A stretch of 7,351 nucleotides of DNA, taken from Methanobacteriaceae archaeon. Lineage in GTDB: Archaea; Methanobacteriota; Methanobacteria; Methanobacteriales; Methanobacteriaceae. The stretch covers positions 1-7,351 of the forward strand of contig JADGNH010000098.1 of the NCBI GenBank assembly GCA_017883605.1, in the 5' to 3' direction. Numbering within the stretch: the stretch's first letter is position 1; each line of letters opens with the position of its first letter. This document shows positions 1 to 6,355 of the stretch, piece by piece. Position numbers and translations under genes: made by a program. The notes beneath the pieces were generated by a model. It was not told where the DNA came from, did no database searches, and was given only the letters and a program-made list of their open reading frames with translations.

Positions 1-384
1 GAGTGGGCCGTTGGGATTTGCTGAAGTATGTTCAACTATTATTTTCTCACTTTTACCCGTTAATTTCCCGTAATCTTCATTTATGGATTCTAAAACCAGA
101 TGAGAAAACTTTTGATAATCTATAAAGAAGTTTAGGTAGGGGCCCTTGCTCTCCACTCTGCTGAAAACATCCGGCTTTTTTATAACTTCGAGTATTTCCT
201 GGCTGATCTCCACCGGAGATCTTTTAAGTATACCTGAAAGCTGAAAGGCAACTGAAGTTGCTATATCTCCCATTTCAACGTTAGGAGGCTCTTCAACGCT
301 GATATTTCCCGGTAATTCCCAGTTAAGGGTATTAATAGCATTTTTAACAGATTTTATTGCTTCTTTCTCTAGCAATCGGTACAT
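1..384 (-). CDS. argS: Arginyl-tRNA synthetase, N-terminal part (cut by window edge)
   Basis: This is the first 128 codons of a gene that continues beyond base 1; it is absent from simple long-ORF lists because it is incomplete. ArgRS is a cytoplasmic class I synthetase that charges tRNA-Arg with arginine. Reading the minus strand from the ATG at 384-382, residues 1 to about 105 form the ArgRS-specific N-terminal tRNA-recognition domain, with the family-typical stretches GDIATSVAF (39-47) and GPYLNFFID (81-89). At 117-128 comes VEHTSANPNGPL, the segment that directly precedes the HIGH signature in ArgRS, so the window ends one codon before HIGH. The ATG is preceded by AAGGTGA with a 6-nt spacer, supporting this start. 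It lies in the same orientation as the signal peptidase and ilvD upstream, 270 bp away, so it may be transcribed separately. No defect is visible in the part seen. Confidence 0.95.
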   Translation of the reverse strand, partial: MYRLLEKEAIKSVKNAINTLNWELPGNISVEEPPNVEMGDIATSVAFQLSGILKRSPVEISQEILEVIKKPDVFSRVESKGPYLNFFIDYQKFSHLVLESINEDYGKLTGKSEKIIVEHTSANPNGPL

Positions 385-654
385 ATTAGTTCACCTTATG
401 CGATTTTATCCACTATTTATTTGTGATATTCTTTATTTTGAACATTTTACTTAGATTTATTTTTAATTTAATTTGCAGTTTAAATTATTTTAAAGATTTA
501 ATTTTTTTTTGTTTAATCAGTTTTAATGGGGGATTAATTTCTGCTAAATTTTACACTATTTTAATTAGGGGACTGGTAATTAAATTGAGTTAAAGACTTT
601 AAAAGGAGCTCAAGCTCAAATTAAATATTTAAACTTAATTTTTTCAAACTTTAA
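385..654. other. AT-rich spacer between signal peptidase and argS
   Basis: This 270-bp non-coding stretch follows the signal peptidase stop and precedes argS, both on the minus strand. No clear run of T on the minus strand follows the signal peptidase stop, so read-through into argS is possible. Several AT-rich TATA-like stretches on the minus strand (around 412-425 and 454-467) could serve argS, but none stands out enough to choose. The argS ribosome binding site is GGTGA, complementary to 391-395. A 12-bp palindrome TTAAATATTTAA at 621-632 and a GAGCT/AGCTC mini-hairpin at 606-617 are short enough to be chance in DNA of this composition. Confidence 0.5.
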
Positions 655-1080
655 CTATAATCCTCTTATCCACAGGGTTATATAGCCAATTTTAGGTATT
701 ATTAGGGAAGTATTTCCCAATGTCGCCACCTTGGCCTGCACCTGGTTTGAATAGACTGGGACAGGGTCTGGTCCGGGGTTGTTGTCCCCTTTGGTGATGT
801 AATACACTCTTCCATCAGGGATGGTTCCTTTATTGATGATCCGGTGGATAACTGGCTCAGGGTACCAGGTGGCATGGTAGATTACGATATCTCCCACATT
901 CAGATTACTGGCATTAATTTCGTTAAGACCTAAAAAGTCGGTTTTCTCTATAACTACCACGTCTCCCCGATAGAAAACGGGTTCCATGCTTCCAGAGACC
1001 ACCACGTTCAGGTGCTGTGCAACTAGTATTCCAATGATTATAATGGCGATGTAACTTATTATCTCTCGTGTATTGGACAT
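655..1080 (-). CDS. Type I signal peptidase, archaeal/ER-type (S26B-like)
   Basis: A 141-residue membrane-bound serine protease that should remove signal peptides from Sec-exported proteins on the outer face of the membrane. Residues 7-24 form one N-terminal transmembrane anchor. The nucleophile is Ser31 in SGSMEP, followed by the hydrophobic box GDVVVI (39-44) and GDIVIYH (63-69). His79 (VIHRI) occupies the position that holds Lys in bacterial enzymes, and Asp99 (TKGDNN) and Asp105 have the same 6-residue spacing as the two aspartates studied in the Methanococcus voltae enzyme. This is the Ser/His/Asp arrangement of archaeal, ER and SipW-type peptidases. The C-terminus is weakly hydrophobic (125-141), perhaps membrane-associated. 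The length is normal for a compact archaeal form. The start is supported by AGGTGATTCA just before the ATG, which overlaps the ilvD stop codon 8 bp upstream; this implies cotranscription with ilvD, though no functional link is obvious. Confidence 0.93.
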   Translation of the reverse strand: MSNTREIISYIAIIIIGILVAQHLNVVVSGSMEPVFYRGDVVVIEKTDFLGLNEINASNLNVGDIVIYHATWYPEPVIHRIINKGTIPDGRVYYITKGDNNPGPDPVPVYSNQVQAKVATLGNTSLIIPKIGYITLWIRGL

Positions 1081-1088
1081 TGAATCAC

Positions 1089-2744
1089 CTATTTTAAAAC
1101 AGCCCCTTTATCTGCAGAGCTGGCCATCCTCATATACCTTGCCAACCATCCTTTAACTTCTCTTTTGGGCTTAATAACTTCTTTAAGCCTTTTTCTTATC
1201 TCTAATTCTGAGACTTTGAATTCCAGCTTTCTTTGGGGTATATCTATTTTTATAAGATCCCCTTCACGGACAGCAGCAATAGGGCCCCCTTCCATGGCTT
1301 CCGGGGATACATGTCCGATACAGGGCCCTCTTGTCCCTCCAGAAAATCTTCCGTCAGTTATAAGGGCCACAGATTTGATTCCCATACCCGATATGGCAGA
1401 AGTGGGATTTAACATCTCTCTCATTCCAGGACCTCCTTTGGGTCCCTCGTACCTGATGACTATTACGTCTCCTTCCTGAATTTCACCATTGAAGATGGAT
1501 TTAACACATTCCTCTTCACTTTCAAAAACACGGGCTGGACCCTGATGTTCCATCATATCCGGATCAACTGCTCCCTGTTTTATTACTGAACCGTGCGGTG
1601 CTAGATTGCCTTTCAATACCACAATTCCGCCTTCTTTGTGAACAGGGTCAGATAATGGTCTTATCACTCTTTGATCTAGCACCTTTGAGTCCTTTATGTT
1701 ATCTTTCAAAGTTTTCCCGGTACAGGTCATAAGTTCGCTGTGGATTTTATCCTGAAGAACTTTCAGTACTGCGGGGATACCCCCGGCTTTATCCAGATCG
1801 AACATGGTATGTTCTCCAGAGGGACTTATAGAGGTTATGTGGGGAATTTCCCGACTTAAACTATCGAAGAGTTCCAGGGTTACCTCCACCCCTCGGTCTT
1901 CCAGTTCATGGGCAATGGCGGGTAAATGTAAGGTGGTGTTGGTGGAACCTCCCAGGGCCAGATCAACTATCACCGCATTTTCAAAGGCTTCCTGGGTCAT
2001 TATGGTGGAGGGGGTGATGTTTCTGTTCAGTAGTTCCATTATCTGCTCTCCGGATGATCTGGCAATCTGTATTTTTCTCCCGGACACGGCGTGGGCAGTG
2101 GCACAGTAAGGAAGACTCATGCCCATGGCTTCTGTGAGACAGGCCATGGTGTTAGCGGTGAAAAGTCCGGCACAGGATCCCGCACCAGGACATGCACAGC
2201 GTTCCAATTCTCCTATATCCTCCTCACTCATTTTCCCCGAATTAACGGCTCCCAACGCTTCATAAACATCTATAAGATCTACATTTTTTCCTTTATACTC
2301 GCCGGGCATCATAGGTCCTCCGGTGACAACTATGGAGGGTATATCTAATCTGGCAGCAGCCATAAGCATTCCAGGCACCACCTTGTCGCAGGTAGGTATC
2401 AGTACCAGAGCGTCAAACTGGTGTGCTTGGGCCATGCTCTCTACAGTATCTGCCACTATCTCTCTGGAGGCCAGGGAGTATCGCATCCCATCGTGGTTCA
2501 TGGCTATTCCGTCACAGATGGCCATGGTGTTAAATTCAAAGGGTACTCCGCCAGCGTGGCTAATACCTAACTTAACTGCTTCTGCTACCTGATTAAGGTG
2601 CAGGTGGCCGGGTACTATGTCGGTGAAGCTGTTTGCCACACCTATAAACGGCCGATCCATGTTTTCATCTGTTACTCCACAGGCCCTCAGGAGTGATCTG
2701 TGTGGAGCCCTCTGCAGACCCTTTTTTATGGTATCGCTTCTCAT
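1089..2744 (-). CDS. ilvD: Dihydroxy-acid dehydratase
   Basis: IlvD is the iron-sulfur and Mg-dependent cytoplasmic enzyme that dehydrates 2,3-dihydroxyisovalerate and 2,3-dihydroxy-3-methylvalerate to the 2-keto acids, a late step of valine, leucine and isoleucine synthesis. The 551 residues are full length. Family signatures: ICDGIAMNHDGM (76-87, with Asp78 a likely metal ligand), PTCDKVVPGM (117-126, Cys119 cluster ligand, Asp120 and Lys121 for Mg), CACPGAGSCAG (183-193, Cys191 the conserved third-ligand position), and DGRFSGGTRGPCIGH (464-478) with the catalytic Ser468. The first conserved cysteine of plant and many bacterial [2Fe-2S] enzymes (PCN) is replaced by PGH (Gly46 at that position), as in the E. 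coli-type enzyme known for an oxygen-labile [4Fe-4S] cluster. That pattern suits an anaerobe; the cluster type is inferred. The ATG is preceded by AGGTGATGAA. The gene leads into the signal peptidase gene with an 8-bp gap. Confidence 0.98.
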   Translation of the reverse strand: MRSDTIKKGLQRAPHRSLLRACGVTDENMDRPFIGVANSFTDIVPGHLHLNQVAEAVKLGISHAGGVPFEFNTMAICDGIAMNHDGMRYSLASREIVADTVESMAQAHQFDALVLIPTCDKVVPGMLMAAARLDIPSIVVTGGPMMPGEYKGKNVDLIDVYEALGAVNSGKMSEEDIGELERCACPGAGSCAGLFTANTMACLTEAMGMSLPYCATAHAVSGRKIQIARSSGEQIMELLNRNITPSTIMTQEAFENAVIVDLALGGSTNTTLHLPAIAHELEDRGVEVTLELFDSLSREIPHITSISPSGEHTMFDLDKAGGIPAVLKVLQDKIHSELMTCTGKTLKDNIKDSKVLDQRVIRPLSDPVHKEGGIVVLKGNLAPHGSVIKQGAVDPDMMEHQGPARVFESEEECVKSIFNGEIQEGDVIVIRYEGPKGGPGMREMLNPTSAISGMGIKSVALITDGRFSGGTRGPCIGHVSPEAMEGGPIAAVREGDLIKIDIPQRKLEFKVSELEIRKRLKEVIKPKREVKGWLARYMRMASSADKGAVLK

Positions 2745-2774
2745 TTCATCACCTGATTTCCTAGTAAAACCAAG

Positions 2775-2787
2775 AATTATAACTTTC
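2775..2787 (-). promoter_or_regulatory. Candidate ilvD promoter (TATA-like element)
   Basis: On the minus strand this reads GAAAGTTATAATT: a purine-rich BRE-like stretch followed by a TATA-like core about 37 nt upstream of the ilvD ATG. Archaeal transcription normally begins about 25 nt downstream of the TATA centre, which would give a short leader of roughly 10-12 nt carrying the ribosome binding site GGTGAT (complement of 2748-2753). The placement is good, but the DNA is AT-rich throughout. A second candidate lies near 2821-2834 (TTATTTAAACTT on the minus strand). Confidence 0.35.
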
Positions 2788-3028
2788 TATTACTATATCA
2801 ATTATGTTGTTATGGTAAATTAAGTTTAAATAACCATCACTTTCAATTAGGCTGGCCTTTTCTATAGGGTTACAGATTGGAAAAAATCAATTTAGATAAA
2901 AATTCTTTAACAGTTTAAAAAGGTTTTTTTAATAATTTTTAAAAGCTCCAAAGAGGGTGGAAAGATAATTTATTTCATATTGTACTGATAATGATAAAAA
3001 ATAGAAATTAATTCCAGTTTTTTTTATT
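2788..3028. other. Non-coding spacer between membrane protein gene and ilvD
   Basis: AT-rich DNA between the 3' end of the 157-aa membrane protein gene and the ilvD promoter, both on the minus strand. T-runs in the minus-strand transcript at 2996-3001 (six T) and 2880-2885 (six T) could act as weak intrinsic archaeal termination signals for the membrane protein gene. No open reading frame with a ribosome binding site and no clear RNA fold is visible. Confidence 0.4.
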
Positions 3029-3089
3029 ATTTATACGGTTCCATTTATACGGTTCCCAGGGCCTTTTTTTTTAAATTGTCCCCAGGGCC
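3029..3089. repeat. Tandem and partial duplications at the 3' end of the membrane protein gene
   Basis: A perfect 14-bp tandem repeat ATTTATACGGTTCC occupies 3029-3042 and 3043-3056. The 9-mer CCCAGGGCC occurs at 3055-3063 and again at 3081-3089, the second copy inside the end of the coding sequence. On the minus strand, the region coding the last residues, GGCCCTGGGGACAATTTAA, is followed by an A-run, then GGCCCTGGGAACCGTATAA, then TGGAACCGTATAA. There are thus three related stop-codon-containing segments in a row. This looks like repeated local duplication of the gene's terminus, by slippage or unequal exchange. Confidence 0.8.
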
Positions 3090-3544
3090 GACAACAGAAA
3101 GTACAGGGATATTATCCAAAGAAGAATTACTAACAAAGGCCTTAAAAGAGTGTTCGGAACGAATTTCTCCTTGATGCCTGTGTAGAAATGGTTGATGGCT
3201 GAGAAAGTTAAAAATATCAGTAAGACCATTAAAAGACTGACGTAGGCATAGAATCCCCACCTCAGCAATAAGGCTAGAACTGCAGTGATTGCCAGTGCCA
3301 GATTGTTAAAAGCAGATTGTCGTTGATAGGCACTTCCTTGATCATAACCAGATACTTCAACTGCACTTTTCCCGAAAAAAAGACCTTCAATACCAGTTAA
3401 TCCGGCAACAAAGACCACAGCGAATATAGCGAAGATGTTAAATTGCTGAAGTGGGCCACTGCCCCACAAGAAGGCGAAAAATATTCCTAGAAACACACCA
3501 ACCCAGCGCAGGATTTCCAGAAATCGATTAATCTTTGTATTCAT
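3071..3544 (-). CDS. Small multi-pass membrane protein (DUF6790-like)
   Basis: I cannot assign a biochemical function. The 157-residue protein has a short charged N-terminus (K4, R7) and about four to five hydrophobic spans, at roughly 12-28, 35-57, 80-96, 97-117 and 132-152. Between spans 2 and 3 lies the most distinctive stretch, FFGK (56-59) and then GYDQGSAYQRQSAFNNLALA (66-85). This resembles the loop GSxxQR-x(3)-F-x-NLA that I associate with small archaeal and bacterial membrane proteins of the DUF6790 type; that assignment is from memory and tentative. The ATG is supported by GAGGAG 8-13 nt upstream and a TATA box further up. It stands alone: ilvD, in the same direction, starts about 330 bp downstream with its own promoter. 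The stop lies in duplicated sequence, so the last few residues may have changed recently. Confidence 0.8.
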   Translation of the reverse strand: MNTKINRFLEILRWVGVFLGIFFAFLWGSGPLQQFNIFAIFAVVFVAGLTGIEGLFFGKSAVEVSGYDQGSAYQRQSAFNNLALAITAVLALLLRWGFYAYVSLLMVLLIFLTFSAINHFYTGIKEKFVPNTLLRPLLVILLWIISLYFLLSALGTI

Positions 3545-3580
3545 AATTATTTTCTCCTCATTGACCTTGATTATACTGTA

Positions 3581-3600
3581 CTTAATATATAAACTTTTTC
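3581..3600 (-). promoter_or_regulatory. TATA-box promoter of the membrane protein gene
   Basis: On the minus strand this reads GAAAAAGTTTATATATTAAG: a purine-rich BRE-like stretch followed by TTTATATA, which matches the methanogen box A consensus closely. It is centred about 44 nt upstream of the ATG at 3544, so transcription should start near 3562-3565. That leaves a leader of about 18-20 nt carrying the GAGGAG ribosome binding site. This is the best-formed promoter in the window. Confidence 0.65.
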
Positions 3601-4109
3601 CTGGAAATTCTCTTTGATACGGGGGGATTTACAAAAAAAGAGAATCAAATTGTATTTTATTATCAAATAAATAATTCCATTCATTTCTCCTTGAATTTAT
3701 ATTAAATTTCATAATGAACGATAAATTTTTGAAAAATATTAAATCATAAAAAATGGTAATCTTAAGTTGTTATAAATATCGAATTTTTAATTGAATTTTT
3801 ACAATAAATTTTTTTGAAATATAATTTTCTTTATTTAAATTATAACCAGATTTTTTAATAAACAGCAAGTTAAAATCCATTTACATTAAAATTTAAATCA
3901 GGATATCCATTTTAACTGATTTGGGATATTTCTAAAAGATTATATAAATTAACTAATAGATGCACATCTTCACCATTATAAATTTAACTTTTAATGCCAT
4001 CTCCTATAATTTTAAAGAAACACTTAATTAAAACAAAGAAAAATAAACAAATTCTAATTATATCAACGCATTCGAGGGTTATATTAGAGATGGGAGTATA
4101 GTGGTGTGC

Positions 4110-4224
4110 TGATAATCCAAGTTGTCTAAGTTTGATGAATTTATTGAATGAGTTTGTTGATGAATTTGAAATAAATAAGAAGTTCTGATGATTTTAAAAA
4201 TATAAAAAAATGATAATCCAAGTT
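4110..4224. repeat. Pair of 14-bp direct repeats (TGATAATCCAAGTT)
   Basis: TGATAATCCAAGTT occurs exactly at 4110-4123 and 4211-4224, a spacing of 101 bp, inside otherwise non-coding DNA. Between the copies, a smaller internal similarity (TTGATGAATTT near 4132-4142 and about 4157-4166) suggests further local duplication. A 14-bp exact match is unlikely but not impossible by chance in DNA this AT-rich. Confidence 0.6.
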
Positions 4225-4236
4225 CAAAAAAAAGAA

Positions 4237-4273
4237 TCCCATAGAACATAAGAATAATTCCCATAGAACATAA
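4237..4273. repeat. 15-bp direct repeat with 22-bp period (TCCCATAGAACATAA)
   Basis: TCCCATAGAACATAA occurs exactly at 4237-4251 and 4259-4273, a period of 22 bp, which is about two helical turns. It lies 160-200 bp upstream of thrS, beyond the usual reach of a core promoter. It could be a simple tandem duplication or a pair of protein-binding sites. Confidence 0.7.
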
Positions 4274-4342
4274 AAAATTTGTAGAGTTAATATTAATAGA
4301 TGTAAAAAAAGTTGGGATAAAAAATTTATAAGAAGAAGGTTA

Positions 4343-4387
4343 AAGTGGGGCGCAATGTTATAATAGGTATAAATATCATTCCCACTT
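4343..4387 (+). promoter_or_regulatory. Candidate thrS promoter bracketed by an inverted repeat
   Basis: A TATA-like element GGTATAAATAT lies at 4366-4376, predicting a transcription start near 4396 and a leader of about 38 nt. It is flanked by a perfect 7-bp inverted repeat, AAGTGGG at 4343-4349 and CCCACTT at 4381-4387, with additional inner pairing AATG (4354-4357) to CATT (4377-4380). Since the right arm lies upstream of the predicted start, the dyad is more likely a DNA-level operator than an RNA leader structure. If transcription instead begins at the upstream TTTATAAG (about 4324-4331), the dyad would fold in the RNA. Confidence 0.4.
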
Positions 4388-4423
4388 AAATTCTATTAAT
4401 AAGTTTTTGAGTTAATTTTTATC

Positions 4424-4429
4424 GGTGAT
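4424..4429 (+). promoter_or_regulatory. thrS ribosome binding site that decides the start
   Basis: GGTGAT here is the same ribosome binding site seen before ilvD and the signal peptidase gene, 4 nt before the ATG at 4434. The GTG at 4425, which would extend the protein by three residues (MIK), is part of this site, so it is unlikely to be the start codon. Confidence 0.85.
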
Positions 4430-4433
4430 TAAA

Positions 4434-6263
4434 ATGAGGATACTTCTAATTCATTCTGATTATATAAAATACAAAACAAAGTCTAAAACGAAAATAGCTG
4501 AGGAAATTGAGGATAAAAAGAAAGAGGGAAAATACGAAAATTCTCTGGTAGTCTTCACCGCAGTAGAAAAGGAAGATGAGAAAAATACTGAGGGTGTGGT
4601 GGATAACGCCACCTCCGAGATAGCGGATATATTCGGCAAGGTAGGGGCGGAAAACGTTGTTATATATCCTTACGCCCATTTAAGCTCTTCTTTAAGCTCC
4701 CCTGATGCTGCAAAAAAGATATTAAAGGCCATGGAAGCCGAATTAAAGGATCGGAATATAGCGGTTGAGAGGATACCCTTCGGATGGTACAAGTCCTTTG
4801 AGGTCTCCTGTAAGGGACATCCCCTATCAGAGCTTTCCAGGACCATAACCGCGGAAGAAAAGTCTGAAAAAGAAGAAGCTCCCGGAGAAAAATCTGTATT
4901 TTACATTTTAAATGAGGAAAAACTCTTAAACCCTGAAGAATTTCACTATGAAAACTCGGATCTGGAAAAGCTGGCGGCCTATGAGCTGGGAAAAACAGAA
5001 TCCTCAGGAGAGGAACCCCCACACGTACGCCTTATGAGGGAGAAAAAACTGGCTGACTATGAGCCATCTGCTGATGTGGGCCATCTAAGATGGTATCCCA
5101 AGGGGAGACTTATCCGCGACCTCCTGGCCGATTACGTTTACAACCTGGTAACCGAAGAGGGAGCCATGCCCGTAGAAACTCCTATAATGTATGATCTGGC
5201 GGATAAGGCCATAAGGGTCCATGCTGAGAAATTCGGGGAAAGACAGTACCGTATGGGCAACAAAAATAAGGAGCTCATGCTGAGATACGCCTGCTGTTTC
5301 GGCGCCTTCCGGATTCTATCAGATACTTTCCTCACCTGGAAGAATCTACCGGTGGGCATCTACGAACTTTCCACTTACAGCTTCCGATTGGAGAAAAAAG
5401 GAGAAGTTGTGGGTCTCAAAAGGTTGAGAGGGTTTACCATGCCTGATCTGCACACAGTGTGCGCTGATCTGGAGCAGTCCCTGCAGGAATTTGACCGGCA
5501 GATCACCATGTGCGCAAAGACTGGGGAAGACCTGAAGATTAACTATGAGGTTATAATCCGGACTACCGAAGACTTTTTCAATGATCACCAGGACTGGGTG
5601 TTCCAGGCCGGGAAGAAAATAGGAAAACCCGTCATACTGGAGATTTTACCCGAACGAAAACATTACTGGGTATGTAAAATGGATTTTGCAGCCATAGACT
5701 ATCTGGGACGGCCAATAGAGAACCCCACCATACAGATCGATGTGGAAAGCGGTGAAAGATTTGGTATAACCTACATCAACCCCGAGGAAAAGGAAGTTAA
5801 TCCCATAATAATTCACTGCAGCCCCACTGGAAGTATTGAGAGGGTTATCTGCAGCTTACTGGAGAACAGTGCTATTAAAACCGATGAAAAACCACCTGCA
5901 CTTCCTTTATGGCTTTCACCCACCCAGGTGAGGGTGGTACCCATAGCAGAGAGGCACCTGGACTTTGCCCTTCAACTCGCCGCAGAGTTAAAGGACAACC
6001 AGATCAGGGTGGATGTTGATGACCGGCCGGAGACCGTGGGAAAAAAGATAAGGAATGCTGGTGGCGAATGGGTTCCCTATGTAGTTGTGGTGGGGGATAA
6101 AGAACTCCAGGGCGGTCAGATTATGGTAAATGTCCGAGAAAGCCAGGAAAAGGTTTTAATGGATAAAGAAGGCCTGATTGATGCTATACGTCAGGAAACT
6201 GTGCATATGCCTTTCAGAAAACTGCCTTTACCTCTAAAGCTCTCTAAAAGGGTTCAATTCTGA
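4434..6263 (+). CDS. thrS: Threonyl-tRNA synthetase, archaeal type with DTD-like editing domain
   Basis: ThrRS charges tRNA-Thr in the cytoplasm. With the ATG at 4434 the protein has 609 residues and begins MRILLIHSDY, the usual archaeal start. Residues 1 to about 140 are the archaeal editing domain, related to D-aminoacyl-tRNA deacylase, which removes serine from mischarged tRNA-Thr; residues matching the Pyrococcus active site are His82, Tyr119, Lys120 and Glu133. The class II catalytic core spans about 215-480: motif 1 around MPVETP (245-250), motif 2 with Arg318 (FRLEKKGE), and motif 3 with Arg470 (SIERVI). Likely zinc ligands are Cys288, His340 (DLHTV) and His461 (IIHCSP). The C-terminal anticodon-binding domain runs from about 495, with DDRPETVGKKIR near 529-540. 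Length and domain order are normal. It is a single-gene unit, with its own promoter region and a T-rich termination zone downstream. Confidence 0.97.
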   Translation: MRILLIHSDYIKYKTKSKTKIAEEIEDKKKEGKYENSLVVFTAVEKEDEKNTEGVVDNATSEIADIFGKVGAENVVIYPYAHLSSSLSSPDAAKKILKAMEAELKDRNIAVERIPFGWYKSFEVSCKGHPLSELSRTITAEEKSEKEEAPGEKSVFYILNEEKLLNPEEFHYENSDLEKLAAYELGKTESSGEEPPHVRLMREKKLADYEPSADVGHLRWYPKGRLIRDLLADYVYNLVTEEGAMPVETPIMYDLADKAIRVHAEKFGERQYRMGNKNKELMLRYACCFGAFRILSDTFLTWKNLPVGIYELSTYSFRLEKKGEVVGLKRLRGFTMPDLHTVCADLEQSLQEFDRQITMCAKTGEDLKINYEVIIRTTEDFFNDHQDWVFQAGKKIGKPVILEILPERKHYWVCKMDFAAIDYLGRPIENPTIQIDVESGERFGITYINPEEKEVNPIIIHCSPTGSIERVICSLLENSAIKTDEKPPALPLWLSPTQVRVVPIAERHLDFALQLAAELKDNQIRVDVDDRPETVGKKIRNAGGEWVPYVVVVGDKELQGGQIMVNVRESQEKVLMDKEGLIDAIRQETVHMPFRKLPLPLKLSKRVQF

Positions 6264-6312
6264 TTTTTGTATATTTACTTTTTTTTATTTTTCCTGTTAT
6301 TTTTTTAATTCT
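6264..6312 (+). terminator. T-rich transcription termination region after thrS
   Basis: Directly after the thrS stop there are runs of eight T (6279-6286), five T (6288-6292) and seven T (6300-6306), with no strong hairpin. Archaeal RNA polymerase terminates at such oligo-T tracts, so this probably ends the thrS transcript and separates it from soj. Confidence 0.6.
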
Positions 6313-6355
6313 AGAGTATCTAAAATTGGATTTGAGGGTTAATTTTTTTATAAGA

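Larger units (their letters stand above)
3601..4342. other. Long AT-rich non-coding region between divergent gene blocks
   Basis: About 740 bp with very high A+T, many A- and T-runs, and stops in all frames. The only sizeable reading frame, 61 codons on the minus strand at 4079-4264, is low in complexity, lacks a ribosome binding site and overlaps direct repeats, so I do not call it a gene. The first 470 bp show nothing beyond AT-rich DNA. From about 4070 the composition becomes less extreme and direct repeats appear (listed separately). No tRNA, CRISPR repeats, transposase or origin-type repeats are visible. Confidence 0.6.

Noticed and set aside
1165..2592. Several plus-strand reading frames of 85-104 codons opposite ilvD
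   Set aside because: They are antisense shadows of the strongly supported ilvD gene, with no ribosome binding sites or recognisable domains.
3045..3260. Minus-strand 71-codon reading frame ending in ALGTV
   Set aside because: It overlaps the 3' half of the 157-aa membrane protein gene in another frame, lacks a ribosome binding site and has no family character. Its ALGTV end arises from the duplicated terminus.
4079..4264. Minus-strand 61-codon reading frame in the long spacer
   Set aside because: Low-complexity composition, no ribosome binding site or promoter at a sensible distance, and its start lies in a direct repeat; probably chance.
4110..4273. CRISPR array from the direct repeats
   Set aside because: Only two copies of each repeat, of 14-15 bp, with irregular spacing; no regular repeat-spacer pattern and no cas genes.
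3601..4342. Possible replication origin in the AT-rich spacer next to partition genes
   Set aside because: No repeated origin-recognition-box-like motifs and no cdc6/orc1 gene in view; AT-richness alone is typical of intergenic DNA here.
4446..5588. Minus-strand reading frames of 73-120 codons opposite thrS
   Set aside because: Antisense to thrS, whose motifs are intact throughout; no independent evidence of coding.
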